Shown in pieces: positions 8,870 to 17,953 of a stretch of DNA of 41,946 nt. The notes beneath the pieces were generated by a model. It worked only from the letters and a program-made list of their open reading frames with translations, made no database searches and was not told the DNA's origin. The DNA comes from Gammaproteobacteria bacterium (GTDB lineage Bacteria > Pseudomonadota > Gammaproteobacteria > SZUA-152). The stretch spans positions 1-41,946 of the forward strand of contig JAKISS010000025.1 of NCBI GenBank assembly GCA_021648485.1, given 5' to 3'. Position numbers and translations under genes: made by a program. The first letter of the stretch is position 1, and every line of letters starts with the position of its first letter.

Positions 8870-10648
8870 ATGTGCGGCATTTGCGGTGAATTACGGTTTG
8901 ATGGTCATGCTCCCGAGACAGCAACGCTGACGCGAATGAATCAAAAACTGGCTCGCCGTGGGCCGGATGATGAAGGGCTGTATATTTCCGGGCCGCTGGG
9001 TTTTGGTCACCGGCGTTTGTCGGTTATTGATCTCTCGGATCGTTCTCGTCAACCGATGATCGACGAAGAACTGGGCTTGTCGCTGGTGTTCAATGGTGCA
9101 ATTTACAATTATCAGGCGCTACGTGCGGAATTAATGGATGCCGGTTACCGGTTTTTTTCTGAGGGTGACACCGAAGTCATCATCAAAGCTTTTCACCGTT
9201 GGGGCGAGCGTTGTGTCGAACGCCTGCACGGCATGTTTGCTTTTGCCATTTGGAGTGAGAAACAGCAACGTCTGTTTTTGGCGCGCGACCGGCTGGGCAT
9301 CAAGCCCCTGTATTTTTCAAAAACAAAACACACTTTTCGTTTTGCCTCCAATCTGCAAGCCTTGCTGGCAGCCGGTGATGTGGATACCGATATTGACCCT
9401 GTGGGCCTGCATCATCAACTGACCCTGCACGCAGTGATTCCTGCACCGCACACCATTTTGAAGGGTGTGAGCAAATTGGCACCAGGGCACACGATGACTG
9501 TGGAACATGATGCACGCACAGAGCAGAAAAAATACTGGCATCTTTCTGCAACACGTCCCTCTGAACCCAAACATGAAAGCGAGTGGACGCAATTGATTCA
9601 CGATGCGTTGCGCAAAGCGGTGGAACGCCGCTTGTCAGTGGCTGATGTGCCGGTGGGTGTGCTGCTCTCCGGTGGATTGGACTCCAGCCTGCTGGTGGGG
9701 TTGTTGGCGGAAGCAGGCGTAAATGATTTACGCACCTTTTCCATTGGTTTTGAAGACATTGCCGATGAAGCAGGCAGTGAGTTTGAGTATTCTGATGCGG
9801 TGGCAGAACGGTTTGATACACGCCACCGAAAAATTCATATTCGTAATACGGACGTTTTACCACGGCTGCCTGACGCCGTGCGCAATATGGCTGAGCCCAT
9901 GGTAGGGCAGGATGCCGTGGCATTTTATTTGCTCGCCGAACAGGTGGCCAAAGAAGTGAAAGTGGTACAGAGTGGTCAGGGCGCAGATGAAGTGTTCGGT
10001 GGTTATTTCTGGTATCCGCAAATGGATGCCGACAGTGGTACAAACCTGGAACGGTTTCGCCGTCATTATTTTGATTGTCGTCACAGTGAATTTCGGGATT
10101 CAGTGACCGAGACTTATGTCAGCGAAGACTTTACCTCGATGCTGGTGGAAAAACATTTGGAGCAGGGCGGCGCTGATAGTTTCCTCGACCGTGTATTGCG
10201 TTTTGATATTACCACCCTGATTGTTGACGATCCGGTGAAGCGTGTGGACAATATGACCATGGCCTGGGGGCTGGAAGCGCGGGTACCCTTTCTGGATCAT
10301 GAACTGGTAGAACTGGCGATGCGCATGCCACCGGAGTTAAAAATGAAATCCGGTGGCAAGCACATCCTGAGGAATATCGCCCGTGGCCTGATTCCAGACT
10401 CAGTCATTGATCGTCCCAAGGGTTATTTTCCTATGCCGGCACTGAAATACGTGCGCGGAGATTTTCTCGATTTTATGTCCGGCATACTCAATTCTGAAGC
10501 CTGTCACCAGCGTGGGGTATTTAATCGCCACTATGTTGACCGGTTGCTTGCTGAGCCGGATAAACATTTTACAAAATTGCAGGGCAGCAAACTCTGGCAC
10601 ATGGCTTTGCTGGAATTATGGTTGCAACTCAATGTCGATGATATCTAA
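8870..10648 (+). CDS. Asparagine synthetase-like amidotransferase, NAGGN type
   Basis: 592 residues. The ATG at 8870 exposes the N-terminal nucleophile Cys2 (MCGICGEL), needed for the glutaminase domain; GAGG-like GAGG/AACGAGG lies upstream. RGPDDEG, GFGHRRLSVIDLS and NGAIYNYQALRAEL mark the glutaminase half; VLLSGGLDSSLLVGLLAEAG is the ATP pyrophosphatase loop (about residue 265). SGQGADEVFGGYFWYP is the distinctive AsnB-family motif. Overall wording of the sequence matches the amidotransferase that caps N-acetylglutaminylglutamine, an osmoprotectant dipeptide, rather than housekeeping AsnB. The usual partners (acetyltransferase/ATP-grasp synthetase, peptidase) are not adjacent. Confidence 0.85.
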   Translation: MCGICGELRFDGHAPETATLTRMNQKLARRGPDDEGLYISGPLGFGHRRLSVIDLSDRSRQPMIDEELGLSLVFNGAIYNYQALRAELMDAGYRFFSEGDTEVIIKAFHRWGERCVERLHGMFAFAIWSEKQQRLFLARDRLGIKPLYFSKTKHTFRFASNLQALLAAGDVDTDIDPVGLHHQLTLHAVIPAPHTILKGVSKLAPGHTMTVEHDARTEQKKYWHLSATRPSEPKHESEWTQLIHDALRKAVERRLSVADVPVGVLLSGGLDSSLLVGLLAEAGVNDLRTFSIGFEDIADEAGSEFEYSDAVAERFDTRHRKIHIRNTDVLPRLPDAVRNMAEPMVGQDAVAFYLLAEQVAKEVKVVQSGQGADEVFGGYFWYPQMDADSGTNLERFRRHYFDCRHSEFRDSVTETYVSEDFTSMLVEKHLEQGGADSFLDRVLRFDITTLIVDDPVKRVDNMTMAWGLEARVPFLDHELVELAMRMPPELKMKSGGKHILRNIARGLIPDSVIDRPKGYFPMPALKYVRGDFLDFMSGILNSEACHQRGVFNRHYVDRLLAEPDKHFTKLQGSKLWHMALLELWLQLNVDDI

Positions 10649-10666
10649 AGAGCATACACGTTTTGA

Positions 10667-10685
10667 ATTGGGCAGTTAGCCCAAT
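10667..10685. terminator. Hairpin after the NAGGN-type amidotransferase gene
   Basis: A perfect 7-bp stem ATTGGGC/GCCCAAT with a 5-base loop begins about 20 bp after the stop. It lacks a strong T-run. A second, looser inverted repeat (GTAGGATTGG ... CCAACCTAC) follows at about 10708-10752, before the convergent gene. Confidence 0.45.
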
Positions 10686-10803
10686 GCCGTTAAGTTAACC
10701 AATCGTGGTATAGCGTAGGATTGGGGGGGTTGCAGGCTCACCGCCAACCTACACCAGGCAGGAACTTTGACTTAACTCACTGATATTAGCAGAGTCTCAG
10801 CAG

Positions 10804-11826
10804 TTACCCTTTTTCTTCTTTGACCGGGGGGTGATAACCAAACTGGGCTTCCTTGTCGTACAGGCATGTCCAGTCCCTGTAGCGATGTGGTGATTTCCAT
10901 ACGCACATACGAAACACCACTCGGCCAGCACGATCCATCCAGCCATCTTTGCGCTCAATACAATGCAAGAGCTTCTGAAGCTCGGGTTTGGTTACTGATA
11001 CGCACCCACAAAATACGCCATGACCGGTTGTTACACGCTTAATGGGCAATGCGAAAATTTTACGCCAACATTCCACATTTTTTTTATGCAAATCGCCCGA
11101 GCCAGGGTAACGGAACTGTCTCACATAATCGAAGTAATGTATTACGCCGCAGCGCCGGGAAAAACTGATTGACCGTATGAGTTCCTGCATTAACCGAACC
11201 GCAATTCGACCATGGGGACGTGTTTCCGGCTCTCTGATGTAGAGGGTATCGCTACAGTAAAGCAAACCCGCCTCCTCGACGAATATTGCATGCTCCTGAT
11301 AAAAATCGGGCAGCCTGAAGTAGTGTGTACCGGCAAACAACGAGCCCTCTGTCGCTGCCGGAATTGCCGTACAGTGTTGTTGCAGTTCAGGCCGTTTCCA
11401 CAACATGCCTTGAGGAACCAGGAACGACGCTTCAGGGTAGGCATCAATGTATTGTGTGAGGAATGCATAATGAAAACAATTGGTCACAACGACACGTTGG
11501 ATGCTTCCCAGTTCATCCAGTTCTTTCCGCAGCTCTTCTGTCAGTGGACATGGGTTGTAAAGACATAACTCTCCGTTATGGACTACCACAAGCATACGCG
11601 AGAACTTGGTTATGCTTCTTGCCCATTTTCCGGAGTTACCCGAGTTGATGAAATGTTCACTGATGTAAACTGAAGATGAAATTTTAATGAGTGATGAGGA
11701 TGACAGCACGCCAATATCCGCAGTGGTCATGAAACAACAATAGAACGGATCCCACATGGCGCGGACGATAATGGCGATGGTGACGATGACAGCGATCGCA
11801 GCAACGATAATGATAGCTTCAAACAT
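10804..11826 (-). CDS. Membrane-anchored DUF4336-like protein
   Basis: 340 residues; the ATG at 11826 has AAGG about 12 bases upstream. One N-terminal transmembrane helix (IIIVAAIAVIVTIAIIVRAM, residues 5-24) anchors a cytoplasmic or periplasmic domain. The body resembles DUF4336, a degenerate metallo-beta-lactamase fold: LVVVHNGELCLYNPCPLTEEL, VVVTNCFHYAFL, LPDFYQEH, LLYCSDTLYI, TTGHG. The HxHxDH metal motif of true metallo-beta-lactamases is missing, so hydrolase activity is doubtful. An unusual Cys/His-rich C-terminus (VWKSPHRYRDWTCLYD) is present. Role unknown. Confidence 0.65.
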   Translation of the reverse strand: MFEAIIIVAAIAVIVTIAIIVRAMWDPFYCCFMTTADIGVLSSSSLIKISSSVYISEHFINSGNSGKWARSITKFSRMLVVVHNGELCLYNPCPLTEELRKELDELGSIQRVVVTNCFHYAFLTQYIDAYPEASFLVPQGMLWKRPELQQHCTAIPAATEGSLFAGTHYFRLPDFYQEHAIFVEEAGLLYCSDTLYIREPETRPHGRIAVRLMQELIRSISFSRRCGVIHYFDYVRQFRYPGSGDLHKKNVECWRKIFALPIKRVTTGHGVFCGCVSVTKPELQKLLHCIERKDGWMDRAGRVVFRMCVWKSPHRYRDWTCLYDKEAQFGYHPPVKEEKG

Positions 11827-12092
11827 AAGAGTACCTTGATAAATTTTAATTTTTAAAACTGAGTATTTTTACCGACATTTATTGGTATAAATAATGATCC
11901 TTGCGCTCATTTTTGATGCCTCTTGTTTTACGTTGTATTTTTTTTCGATTCACAGTAAGACTTTAAAATAACACTTGTTTTTCTAGATCGATCCAAGTTG
12001 TTTATCCACAGATGAGGTATCCATAAGATATTGCTTCAGCGGTAGACAACAGTTTTAATCCTTGCCGTTATGTTTTCTCGCACTAAGCGGGA
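11827..12092. other. AT-rich gene-free gap
   Basis: The upstream region of the DUF4336-like gene. It has long A/T runs and no convincing ORF, terminator or palindrome. Together with the remnant at 12093-12248 it forms a gap of about 550 bp. Confidence 0.5.
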
Positions 12093-12248
12093 TTATTTTC
12101 GTTGGTGTTTTCCGGGTTTCCGGCGTTTATTGACATACTGAATGGCTTTGTCTTTCCATTCGTTACGGCTTTGTAGGGTTTTGATCAGTGAAGTGTCAGC
12201 CTGCCTCCTTTCTGCTGGAAATGTCAGCTTGTTTCCTTTCGCTGAGAG
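12093..12248 (-). pseudogene. Probable transposase C-terminal remnant
   Basis: An open frame of 52 codons with no start codon, bounded by a TAA upstream. It reads SLIKTLQSRNEWKDKAIQYV, then a basic tail NKRRKPGKHQRK and a stop. The SRNxWKxKA pattern is common in transposase and transposon-associated proteins. On the same strand the imperfect 20-bp direct repeats around GCTGACATTTC and GCTGACACTTC, about 27 bp apart, resemble insertion-sequence end motifs. Best read as decayed IS sequence; a chance ORF is possible. Confidence 0.35.
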
Positions 12249-12304
12249 TTATCCTTTTTATCACTATTTATCGGTACGTTCTAGTCCGTTTTTTTAAAGT
12301 CTTT

Positions 12305-12324
12305 TAACAAAGGGTTGAAAACCC
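12305..12324 (-). terminator. Possible terminator after the RND gene
   Basis: On the minus strand GGGTT-TTC-AACCC is followed by TTTGTT, about 50 bp past the stop of the exporter gene. The stem is short (5 bp, extendable with mismatches). Confidence 0.4.
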
Positions 12325-12374
12325 CCACACCTTGTTGTTTTTATCCCGTTTTTATTTTTTATGCAGACAGAGAA

Positions 12375-14711
12375 CTACGCATGCCTAAGCGCCTTGGTGG
12401 CAGGTTGTTTATTGATTTTTTTCCTGTCAAACAACATGAGAATAGGAGGTAATAATAAAAAGTCCGCCAATAACGCAAAGGCGATGACGATAGCGGTGAG
12501 TAGCCCCATACCGGCATTCAGCTCAAAACTGGATAACGATAGCACCATGAAACCGACCACCAATACCACCGACGTTGTCAGCAGAGCCATGCCCACATTG
12601 CGGAATGCGTAACGCACGGCTTCTTCAGCATCCAATCCTTTTTCTCTGCGGGCACGCAGATATTTACTGAGAAAATGCACGGTGTCATCGACCACGATGC
12701 CCAGGGTCATACTCGCGACAATAGAAAGACTGAGCCCCACCTCGCCCACCAGCAGACCCCACAGGCCAAAACCCATCGCCGCAGGTATCAGATTGGGGAT
12801 CAGGCTCAGCAGGCCAATTTTAACTGAGCGCAGGGCGATGATCAGGATTAAGGAAATGCCGATCAACGCAAGAGTAGTACCGATCAGCATGCCAACGATA
12901 TTACGTCTTCCAATGTCCGCAAACATGATTGATACCCCGCTGCCTTCCTTGCCGCTGATGTGCGGGGTATTTTTTTTCAGCCAGTCATTGGCGCGTCTAT
13001 CCAGTGCCAGCAAGTCATTGGTTGACAAAGTTTGTAGTGTGGCAGTAAAGCGTGTGGCAGATTTTTCCACATTGACCTGATTATTCAGATCAAGCCCGTA
13101 GGGTAATGACATTTCATATAACAGCAAATATTGTGCCGCCAGATCGCGCTCATCGGGCAACCTGTACCAGCTTTGTTCATCACCGTGCATATTTTTATTG
13201 AGTCGTTTCATAATGTCGGTAATGCTGCTGACATGAATGGTTTCCGGTTGCGCACGATACCAGTCGGCAAAAGCGCTGACTTCTCGCAGGTATTCCGGGT
13301 CACTGATACCTCCAGGTTCACCGGAGTCCAACGAATAGTTGATGATATAAAGGCCCGTCAGATTTTCTGTCATAAAATCGGCATCGGTACGGAACTGCAT
13401 AGTCTCGTCAAAATAATGTACGAATACATCATTCATTTCATTGCGGGGTATTGATGCAATTAAAACAATGGCCACAATGCCCATTCCCCAAATCAGTTTC
13501 TGGCGTTGCCTGACCACAAAATCACCGACACGATGCATCATATGGAAATCATCATTGGCAATAGGGTTTACGCGCACGGGTAATACTGACATCAGTGCCG
13601 GCAAAAAAATGACGGATAAAAAGAAGGAAGCAACGACACCGATGGCGACCATATTACCCAGGTGCTGAAAGGGGGGTGCGTCGGAAAAATTCATGCTTAA
13701 AAACCCCAGGGTCGTTGTGATGCTGGCAAGAAATACCGGCTGCATATTGATACGCAGACTTTCTACAATGGCCGATTTTTTGTCACGGCCCATGCGCATT
13801 TCATGCAGCATGGTCACGAGAATATGCACGCAGTTAGCAATGGAAATAGTAAGCACAATCGTCGGCGTGGCAGCAGAGGGGGCGGTAATGGGAAAGTCCA
13901 GATAACTTCCCAGGCCCATAGCCGCTATGATGGAGCCGATGATCACCAGCAGAGTAGCAAAAGTGCCGGAAAACCCGCGAATCATCACGCCAAGGGTGAT
14001 CAGCATAAGTATAAAGCTGATGGGCACCAGCTTTTTCAAATCATCCTTTGCGGCTTCAGAGAAGGCATTGTTCATAAATATCACGCCGCTGAGATAGATA
14101 TCAATTTGTGGATATAATGCTTCAATTTCCGCCGCAATATTGCGTGCGAAAGTAGCAATTTCCAGAACTTCAGTTGATTTTTCACCGGGTAATTGCACGG
14201 TGACATTGATGCCAGTGACATGGGCGCGATCAGAAACAAAGCGGTTCAGCAGTACGGGTTCACTGAGTGCAATGCGTTTTATTTTTTTACGGTTATCATC
14301 CGTTAGCTCTATCTCTTCATCGATCAGGTTTCTTACCAGTAAATCATCACCTTCAGCTTCGGTGTTTTGAAAGTTGGCCAGTGAATCAACGCGAATGGAG
14401 TAGGGTGTTTGCCACGCTTTTTCGGTAAGTGTTTTTACTGCTTCCAAAGTCTCTCTACTGAAGACATTTCCGTCTTTGGGCGCCAGAATGAACATAACAT
14501 TATCATTTTTGGTGTACATCGCTCCCAGCGCTTCAAATGCGAGCAGTTGAGGATTATCCTCACTGAAAAAAATCCGGTAATCGGTTTTAATCGTCAGGTG
14601 TTTCATGCCCGTGGATGCGATTATCACCAGGAATACAGCGACGAATATTATTAGCCATGGATGGCGGGTAATCCAGCGGGCATAACGAATAACGAAAGTA
14701 GATTCACCCAT
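12375..14711 (-). CDS. RND superfamily (MMPL/HAE3-type) exporter
   Basis: 778 residues; the ATG at 14711 has AAGGA about 10 bases upstream. Inner-membrane protein with the duplicated RND plan: TM1 (residues about 16-34), a large periplasmic loop, a TM block with GSIIAAMGLGSYLDFPITAPSAATP-type RND4 sequence, then a second loop and TM block (LIPNLIPAAMGFGLWGLLVG, LGIVVDDTVHFLSKYLRAR). The HAE3/MMPL subgroup moves lipids, hopanoids or other hydrophobic molecules. The outer-membrane lipoprotein and regulator genes often found with such exporters are not adjacent, so the cargo is unknown. It stands alone in its transcript. Confidence 0.9.
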   Translation of the reverse strand: MGESTFVIRYARWITRHPWLIIFVAVFLVIIASTGMKHLTIKTDYRIFFSEDNPQLLAFEALGAMYTKNDNVMFILAPKDGNVFSRETLEAVKTLTEKAWQTPYSIRVDSLANFQNTEAEGDDLLVRNLIDEEIELTDDNRKKIKRIALSEPVLLNRFVSDRAHVTGINVTVQLPGEKSTEVLEIATFARNIAAEIEALYPQIDIYLSGVIFMNNAFSEAAKDDLKKLVPISFILMLITLGVMIRGFSGTFATLLVIIGSIIAAMGLGSYLDFPITAPSAATPTIVLTISIANCVHILVTMLHEMRMGRDKKSAIVESLRINMQPVFLASITTTLGFLSMNFSDAPPFQHLGNMVAIGVVASFFLSVIFLPALMSVLPVRVNPIANDDFHMMHRVGDFVVRQRQKLIWGMGIVAIVLIASIPRNEMNDVFVHYFDETMQFRTDADFMTENLTGLYIINYSLDSGEPGGISDPEYLREVSAFADWYRAQPETIHVSSITDIMKRLNKNMHGDEQSWYRLPDERDLAAQYLLLYEMSLPYGLDLNNQVNVEKSATRFTATLQTLSTNDLLALDRRANDWLKKNTPHISGKEGSGVSIMFADIGRRNIVGMLIGTTLALIGISLILIIALRSVKIGLLSLIPNLIPAAMGFGLWGLLVGEVGLSLSIVASMTLGIVVDDTVHFLSKYLRARREKGLDAEEAVRYAFRNVGMALLTTSVVLVVGFMVLSLSSFELNAGMGLLTAIVIAFALLADFLLLPPILMLFDRKKINKQPATKALRHA

Positions 14712-15635
14712 AATGCTTTCCTTTTCTTTCAGGGTTTTTGTGGTGCTGTGTATGGGCTTGCCGGTTTTTTCAGGGGTACTGCTTTAGGGATTTTTCCAAA
14801 GCAGCGTAAGGCTGAAGGTAGCCAAGCCAAAAAAGGGGAAACTCACTGAGGTCTTACGATAACAGCACCTGTATTACTGCGGGACAGGTTTGCGCGCAAG
14901 AATACTCCATGTTGGTATCATTGGCCAGGCAGAAAATAAAGGGCCGTCTACATATTAGTATATGTTAATAGTGCTGGATCGCTTCATTGTGTGCCATAGG
15001 CCACTCATTTCTGGTTGTTGGTTTTGTTCAGCTTGAGAAAACTGGCTGTCAGAAGTTGCAGGGTGATTGTAGCACCCATCCTTGCTTTGAAGGCAGATGA
15101 ATATCTCATAGGCTGGCTGATTTCAATGCGTATCGAGAAACAACATATCAGTGATATAAAGGTTGTGTTAAATAGAGCAATTTCTACTGTTAAAAGTAAA
15201 ATCTCGCATTATTTATATAACCTATAACACAACAGAGATATTCTGGTTGTCTGAATCGCATCAATCGGTGTCATACCTCTACGGATAAGGGATCCATAAT
15301 TAAATGGCCCAGTTTTTTTCGTAATAATAATTGTTGACAGTTTCTGATTTTTTTGAAGATTTCTCAAAGAAAATCTACAACTACAATGTCCATATTTAAA
15401 AATAGCCGACCTACCCATGTTTTTTTATTATGCAAAGCGGTATTTAGGGGGAGAGTATCAGGTTTCCCCTTAGGTTTTAGGTATTGCTGTGTATTGTCGT
15501 GTATGAAGAGATACTTTACACTTTCCCTGTAAAGCGGAGTTTTTTACAAATTAGAAAATATAAATACAGTTTGGAGCAGTATTTGAGTAAAAAGCTTGGT
15601 TTAGTCGTAAATACTTTATAAGGGATTATGAAAAA
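14712..15635. other. 924-bp AT-rich gap
   Basis: This holds the RND promoter at one end and the promoter of the secreted-protein gene at the other. I find no convincing ORF on either strand. A small hairpin (GCTTTAGG ... CCAAAGC) lies at 14781-14802, and a perfect -35-like TTGACA at 15334-15339 lacks a good -10. From about 14.9 kb the base composition drops to clearly AT-rich and stays so to about 17.9 kb. Confidence 0.5.
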
Positions 15636-16241
15636 ATGAAAAAACACGCGCGTATCATTATAGCAATGTCATTTTTGGTAACATCAGGCGCTTCATTTGC
15701 TGGAAACTGGAGTGAGCCGGTGGGTGTTCATATTCCTGGCAGGGAAACCTATTTGGAAGTTCAGGATTCATTGCCACTTAACTGGGTAATAACCGGGCTG
15801 GGGTTCAGAGCAAAAGACGGGGCAGTAACGACGATGCTGATTAATGCTCGTGAGGTTACACCGACGGGGTTGCAAGGAAACATGAAAAGACGTAGTGGCA
15901 GTGCTCCGTATAACCCGCTGGAAGTAGAGGCAAACTGTCCGTTTGGTTCCGTAGTTACCGCTGTTGCTATGAGAGAGGCAAGGGATAATATTACCAATTT
16001 AAGGCTGCGTTGCTCCAGATTTGATGCTGCAACCCAGCAGGTAAACTATTGGATCTTTCAGTATGTTGAGGCATTCAGCTCAATGGCTCATTTTGGGGCT
16101 GTATATGAGATTGAGTTTTCTTTTAACAATCTTGTCGCCTTTAATGACTATGGAAAGGTTTTCTTAACGGGCTTTGGTGCGCGAGACAGGAGTGATAGCA
16201 TGGAAAATGTATGGGGCCAGATCAGGTTGCTACACCCATAA
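15636..16241 (+). CDS. Secreted protein with three internal repeats (VMO-I/beta-prism-like)
   Basis: 201 residues. A typical signal peptide ends near SFA-GNW (residue 23). Three related segments follow: VITGLGFRAKDGAV...L (51-74), VVTAVAMREARDNITNLRLR (106-125) and VFLTGFGARDRSDSMENVWG (175-194). Each has a G/V-hydrophobic strand, a charged R-x-x-D turn and a second hydrophobic strand. That threefold pattern recalls vitelline-membrane-outer-layer-I and other beta-prism carbohydrate-binding folds, but this is inference. The ATG at 15636 has AAGGGA 10 bases upstream; an ATG at 15628 only gives a 3-codon ORF. A hairpin terminator follows. Confidence 0.75.
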   Translation: MKKHARIIIAMSFLVTSGASFAGNWSEPVGVHIPGRETYLEVQDSLPLNWVITGLGFRAKDGAVTTMLINAREVTPTGLQGNMKRRSGSAPYNPLEVEANCPFGSVVTAVAMREARDNITNLRLRCSRFDAATQQVNYWIFQYVEAFSSMAHFGAVYEIEFSFNNLVAFNDYGKVFLTGFGARDRSDSMENVWGQIRLLHP

Positions 16242-16260
16242 GAAAGCAAATATTACGGTG

Positions 16261-16285
16261 TGACTAAATACTTTAGTCATTATTA
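16261..16285 (+). terminator. Terminator after the secreted-protein gene
   Basis: A perfect 8-bp stem TGACTAAA/TTTAGTCA with a 3-base loop is followed by TTATTAT, about 20 bp after the stop. Confidence 0.55.
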
Positions 16286-16477
16286 TAGAATAATAACTAG
16301 GGTCCATAGTGATTGAGTTAAAAATGATTGGCAGAGAATCACTTGTATAAGTTATTGTGTTCTATTCCTTAGTTTGAGCATATCGAAATCCCGTTATTAT
16401 TTTTCTTATTAGAGCCTCTTGAAAGGTTTCATTCTGTCTTTAGTTCTGTATTTCTCGTTGAGTATTCTTTCGTTGGA

Positions 16478-16621
16478 ATGTGCTTCCAATGCATCGAATG
16501 TAATCGTGTTGTGACTTGTGGCCGAGAGAAATATTATTCTGCTGAATATGAGTCAATGATTTCATTTGGTTGGGTTTTTACATGCTGTGTATATTTCATT
16601 CCGAAGGATAGAGTGAGATGA
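16478..16621 (+). CDS. Possible 47-residue Cys-rich small protein
   Basis: The ORF starts at the ATG at 16478 with MCFQCIECNRVVTCG, giving Cys at 2, 5, 8 and 14, then a CC pair near residue 37. It ends in TGA overlapping the next gene's ATG (ATGA, 16618-16621), the classic layout for translational coupling. The spacing C-x2-C-x2-C-x5-C could bind zinc or an iron-sulfur cluster. Against it: the ribosome site is poor (GGA touches the ATG), and 47 codons can occur by chance in AT-rich DNA. The rest of the 376-bp gap holds only the hairpin terminator. Confidence 0.3.
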   Translation: MCFQCIECNRVVTCGREKYYSAEYESMISFGWVFTCCVYFIPKDRVR

Positions 16622-17844
16622 ATGAGAAAATAAAATGGCTGATCATTCTGCCTGTATCGGTTGTTATTCTTGTGGTAATAAGTTTGTTAAATCGTGAAGG
16701 TGATGTTCATAATCTGTCTCCAGGCATCAAGGAGGATATTGTTTTAGAAAATGATTTTTTTGGCAGCGATGAAATTGAAAATAAAGAAGATTCCTCATTT
16801 TCTGATGATTATCGCGTTGTAAAGGAATCAGAGAATGCCCAGAAAAACAATAAATTTCAGGATTTATATGCGGAAGAATCATTAGGTGATTGGGTTAATA
16901 AAATTGACGGTGTGCTATCCAGTAAAATATTGGATGAAGACTCAAAAACCAGAAAAATTCTTGGCTGGTTGAGTGAAAGTAATACCCCGAATGAGGTTCG
17001 GGTAAAACTTTACAGGGCATTAGTTCAGTTAAAGCCAGTCGATTATATAACAGACATATTTTCATTAATCAACCAAGAAAATAATCTTGCTATTAAATTG
17101 GCAGGAATAGAAGCATTGGCTTTAACAGGAAAGAAATTGATTGCGTCAGGGTATGCTGAGGGTCAGCTTATTCTTAATTTATTGAAGGGTGCGGATCAAC
17201 AAACACAGGAACCAGCGATCAGTAAAAAGCTGAACAGCCTTGTTGCTTATCTGGAAGGTATGTTATCGGGCAATAAAAATGAGTTGATTGAAATAGAGTA
17301 TTTAACGGGCAGGGATGCTTATGTCTGGGAATTGAGTGCGAAACTGGGCAGTAGTGAAAATATCAAAAATGATCTTTCCCGATTGCTCGACGATATATCG
17401 GTATTGGTCGATCAGGATGAGATGCTATTAAATGAGGAATACAATAAGCTCAACCTGGCATACTTGGACTATTTCGCGAATGGCTTCGATGGTGATGTGC
17501 CCAGCTATCAAGAGATGGGTCATTTTTTTGAAAAAATAAAGCCACAAAAAACCGAAACACTGACGGCTGATGCTGTATCCCGTTATCGAATCTGGCTTAC
17601 AGCATATTCTTATGCTAGTGAGCGAGGATCAAGTGACTATAATGATTTTATTATTAATGAATTAAGGGCCGCTGACTCCCCGGTTGCAGCGTTAGTTTTT
17701 GTTGAAAATGGATTAAATATCATTGATCAATTGGACCCGTCAACCAGGGAAAGGCTGGTAAGTCTGTTAGAAGAAAATGCTGTAACAGCACAAGGGGTAT
17801 TAAACGGAGATGTTGCTGAAGCATTGAGTGCTCTAGTGCAGTAA
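16618..17844 (+). CDS. Membrane-anchored protein of unknown function
   Basis: 408 residues; the ATG at 16618 has AAGGA about 8 bases upstream. One N-terminal hydrophobic helix (WLIILPVSVVILVVISLL, residues 7-24) is followed by an acidic, low-complexity linker (to about 80). The rest is all-helical, with heptad-like leucines that could form HEAT/TPR-type solenoid repeats (VKLYRALVQLKPVDYITDIF, LAGIEALALTGKKLI). No catalytic motif and no family recognised. Codon usage is AT-rich, like the upstream secreted-protein gene and unlike the flanking chromosome. It was probably acquired or is species-specific. Confidence 0.75.
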   Translation: MNEKIKWLIILPVSVVILVVISLLNREGDVHNLSPGIKEDIVLENDFFGSDEIENKEDSSFSDDYRVVKESENAQKNNKFQDLYAEESLGDWVNKIDGVLSSKILDEDSKTRKILGWLSESNTPNEVRVKLYRALVQLKPVDYITDIFSLINQENNLAIKLAGIEALALTGKKLIASGYAEGQLILNLLKGADQQTQEPAISKKLNSLVAYLEGMLSGNKNELIEIEYLTGRDAYVWELSAKLGSSENIKNDLSRLLDDISVLVDQDEMLLNEEYNKLNLAYLDYFANGFDGDVPSYQEMGHFFEKIKPQKTETLTADAVSRYRIWLTAYSYASERGSSDYNDFIINELRAADSPVAALVFVENGLNIIDQLDPSTRERLVSLLEENAVTAQGVLNGDVAEALSALVQ

Positions 17845-17900
17845 TACCCGATTCATCAAACCGTTTATACGTTTTGACAGTTGGATGTGTTGCAATAATT

Positions 17901-17929
17901 CCTCCCCCATTTTAACCGCACAGGGGAGG
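17901..17929. terminator. Bidirectional hairpin between convergent genes
   Basis: Arms CCTCCCC and GGGGAGG pair perfectly over a 15-base loop, between the stop of the 408-residue protein and the stop of the spondin-domain gene. A T-run is weak on both sides. Confidence 0.45.
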
Positions 17930-17953
17930 TTCATGCGGGGTTATAAAAATAAA

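Noticed and set aside
10708-10752. Inverted repeat GTAGGATTGG/CCAACCTAC as a riboswitch or attachment site.
   Set aside because: It is short and imperfect and no tRNA or integrase is present; more likely a repeat or terminator fragment.
15015-15227. A 70-residue plus-strand ORF in the AT-rich gap.
   Set aside because: It needs a TTG start with no ribosome site and shows no protein-like pattern.
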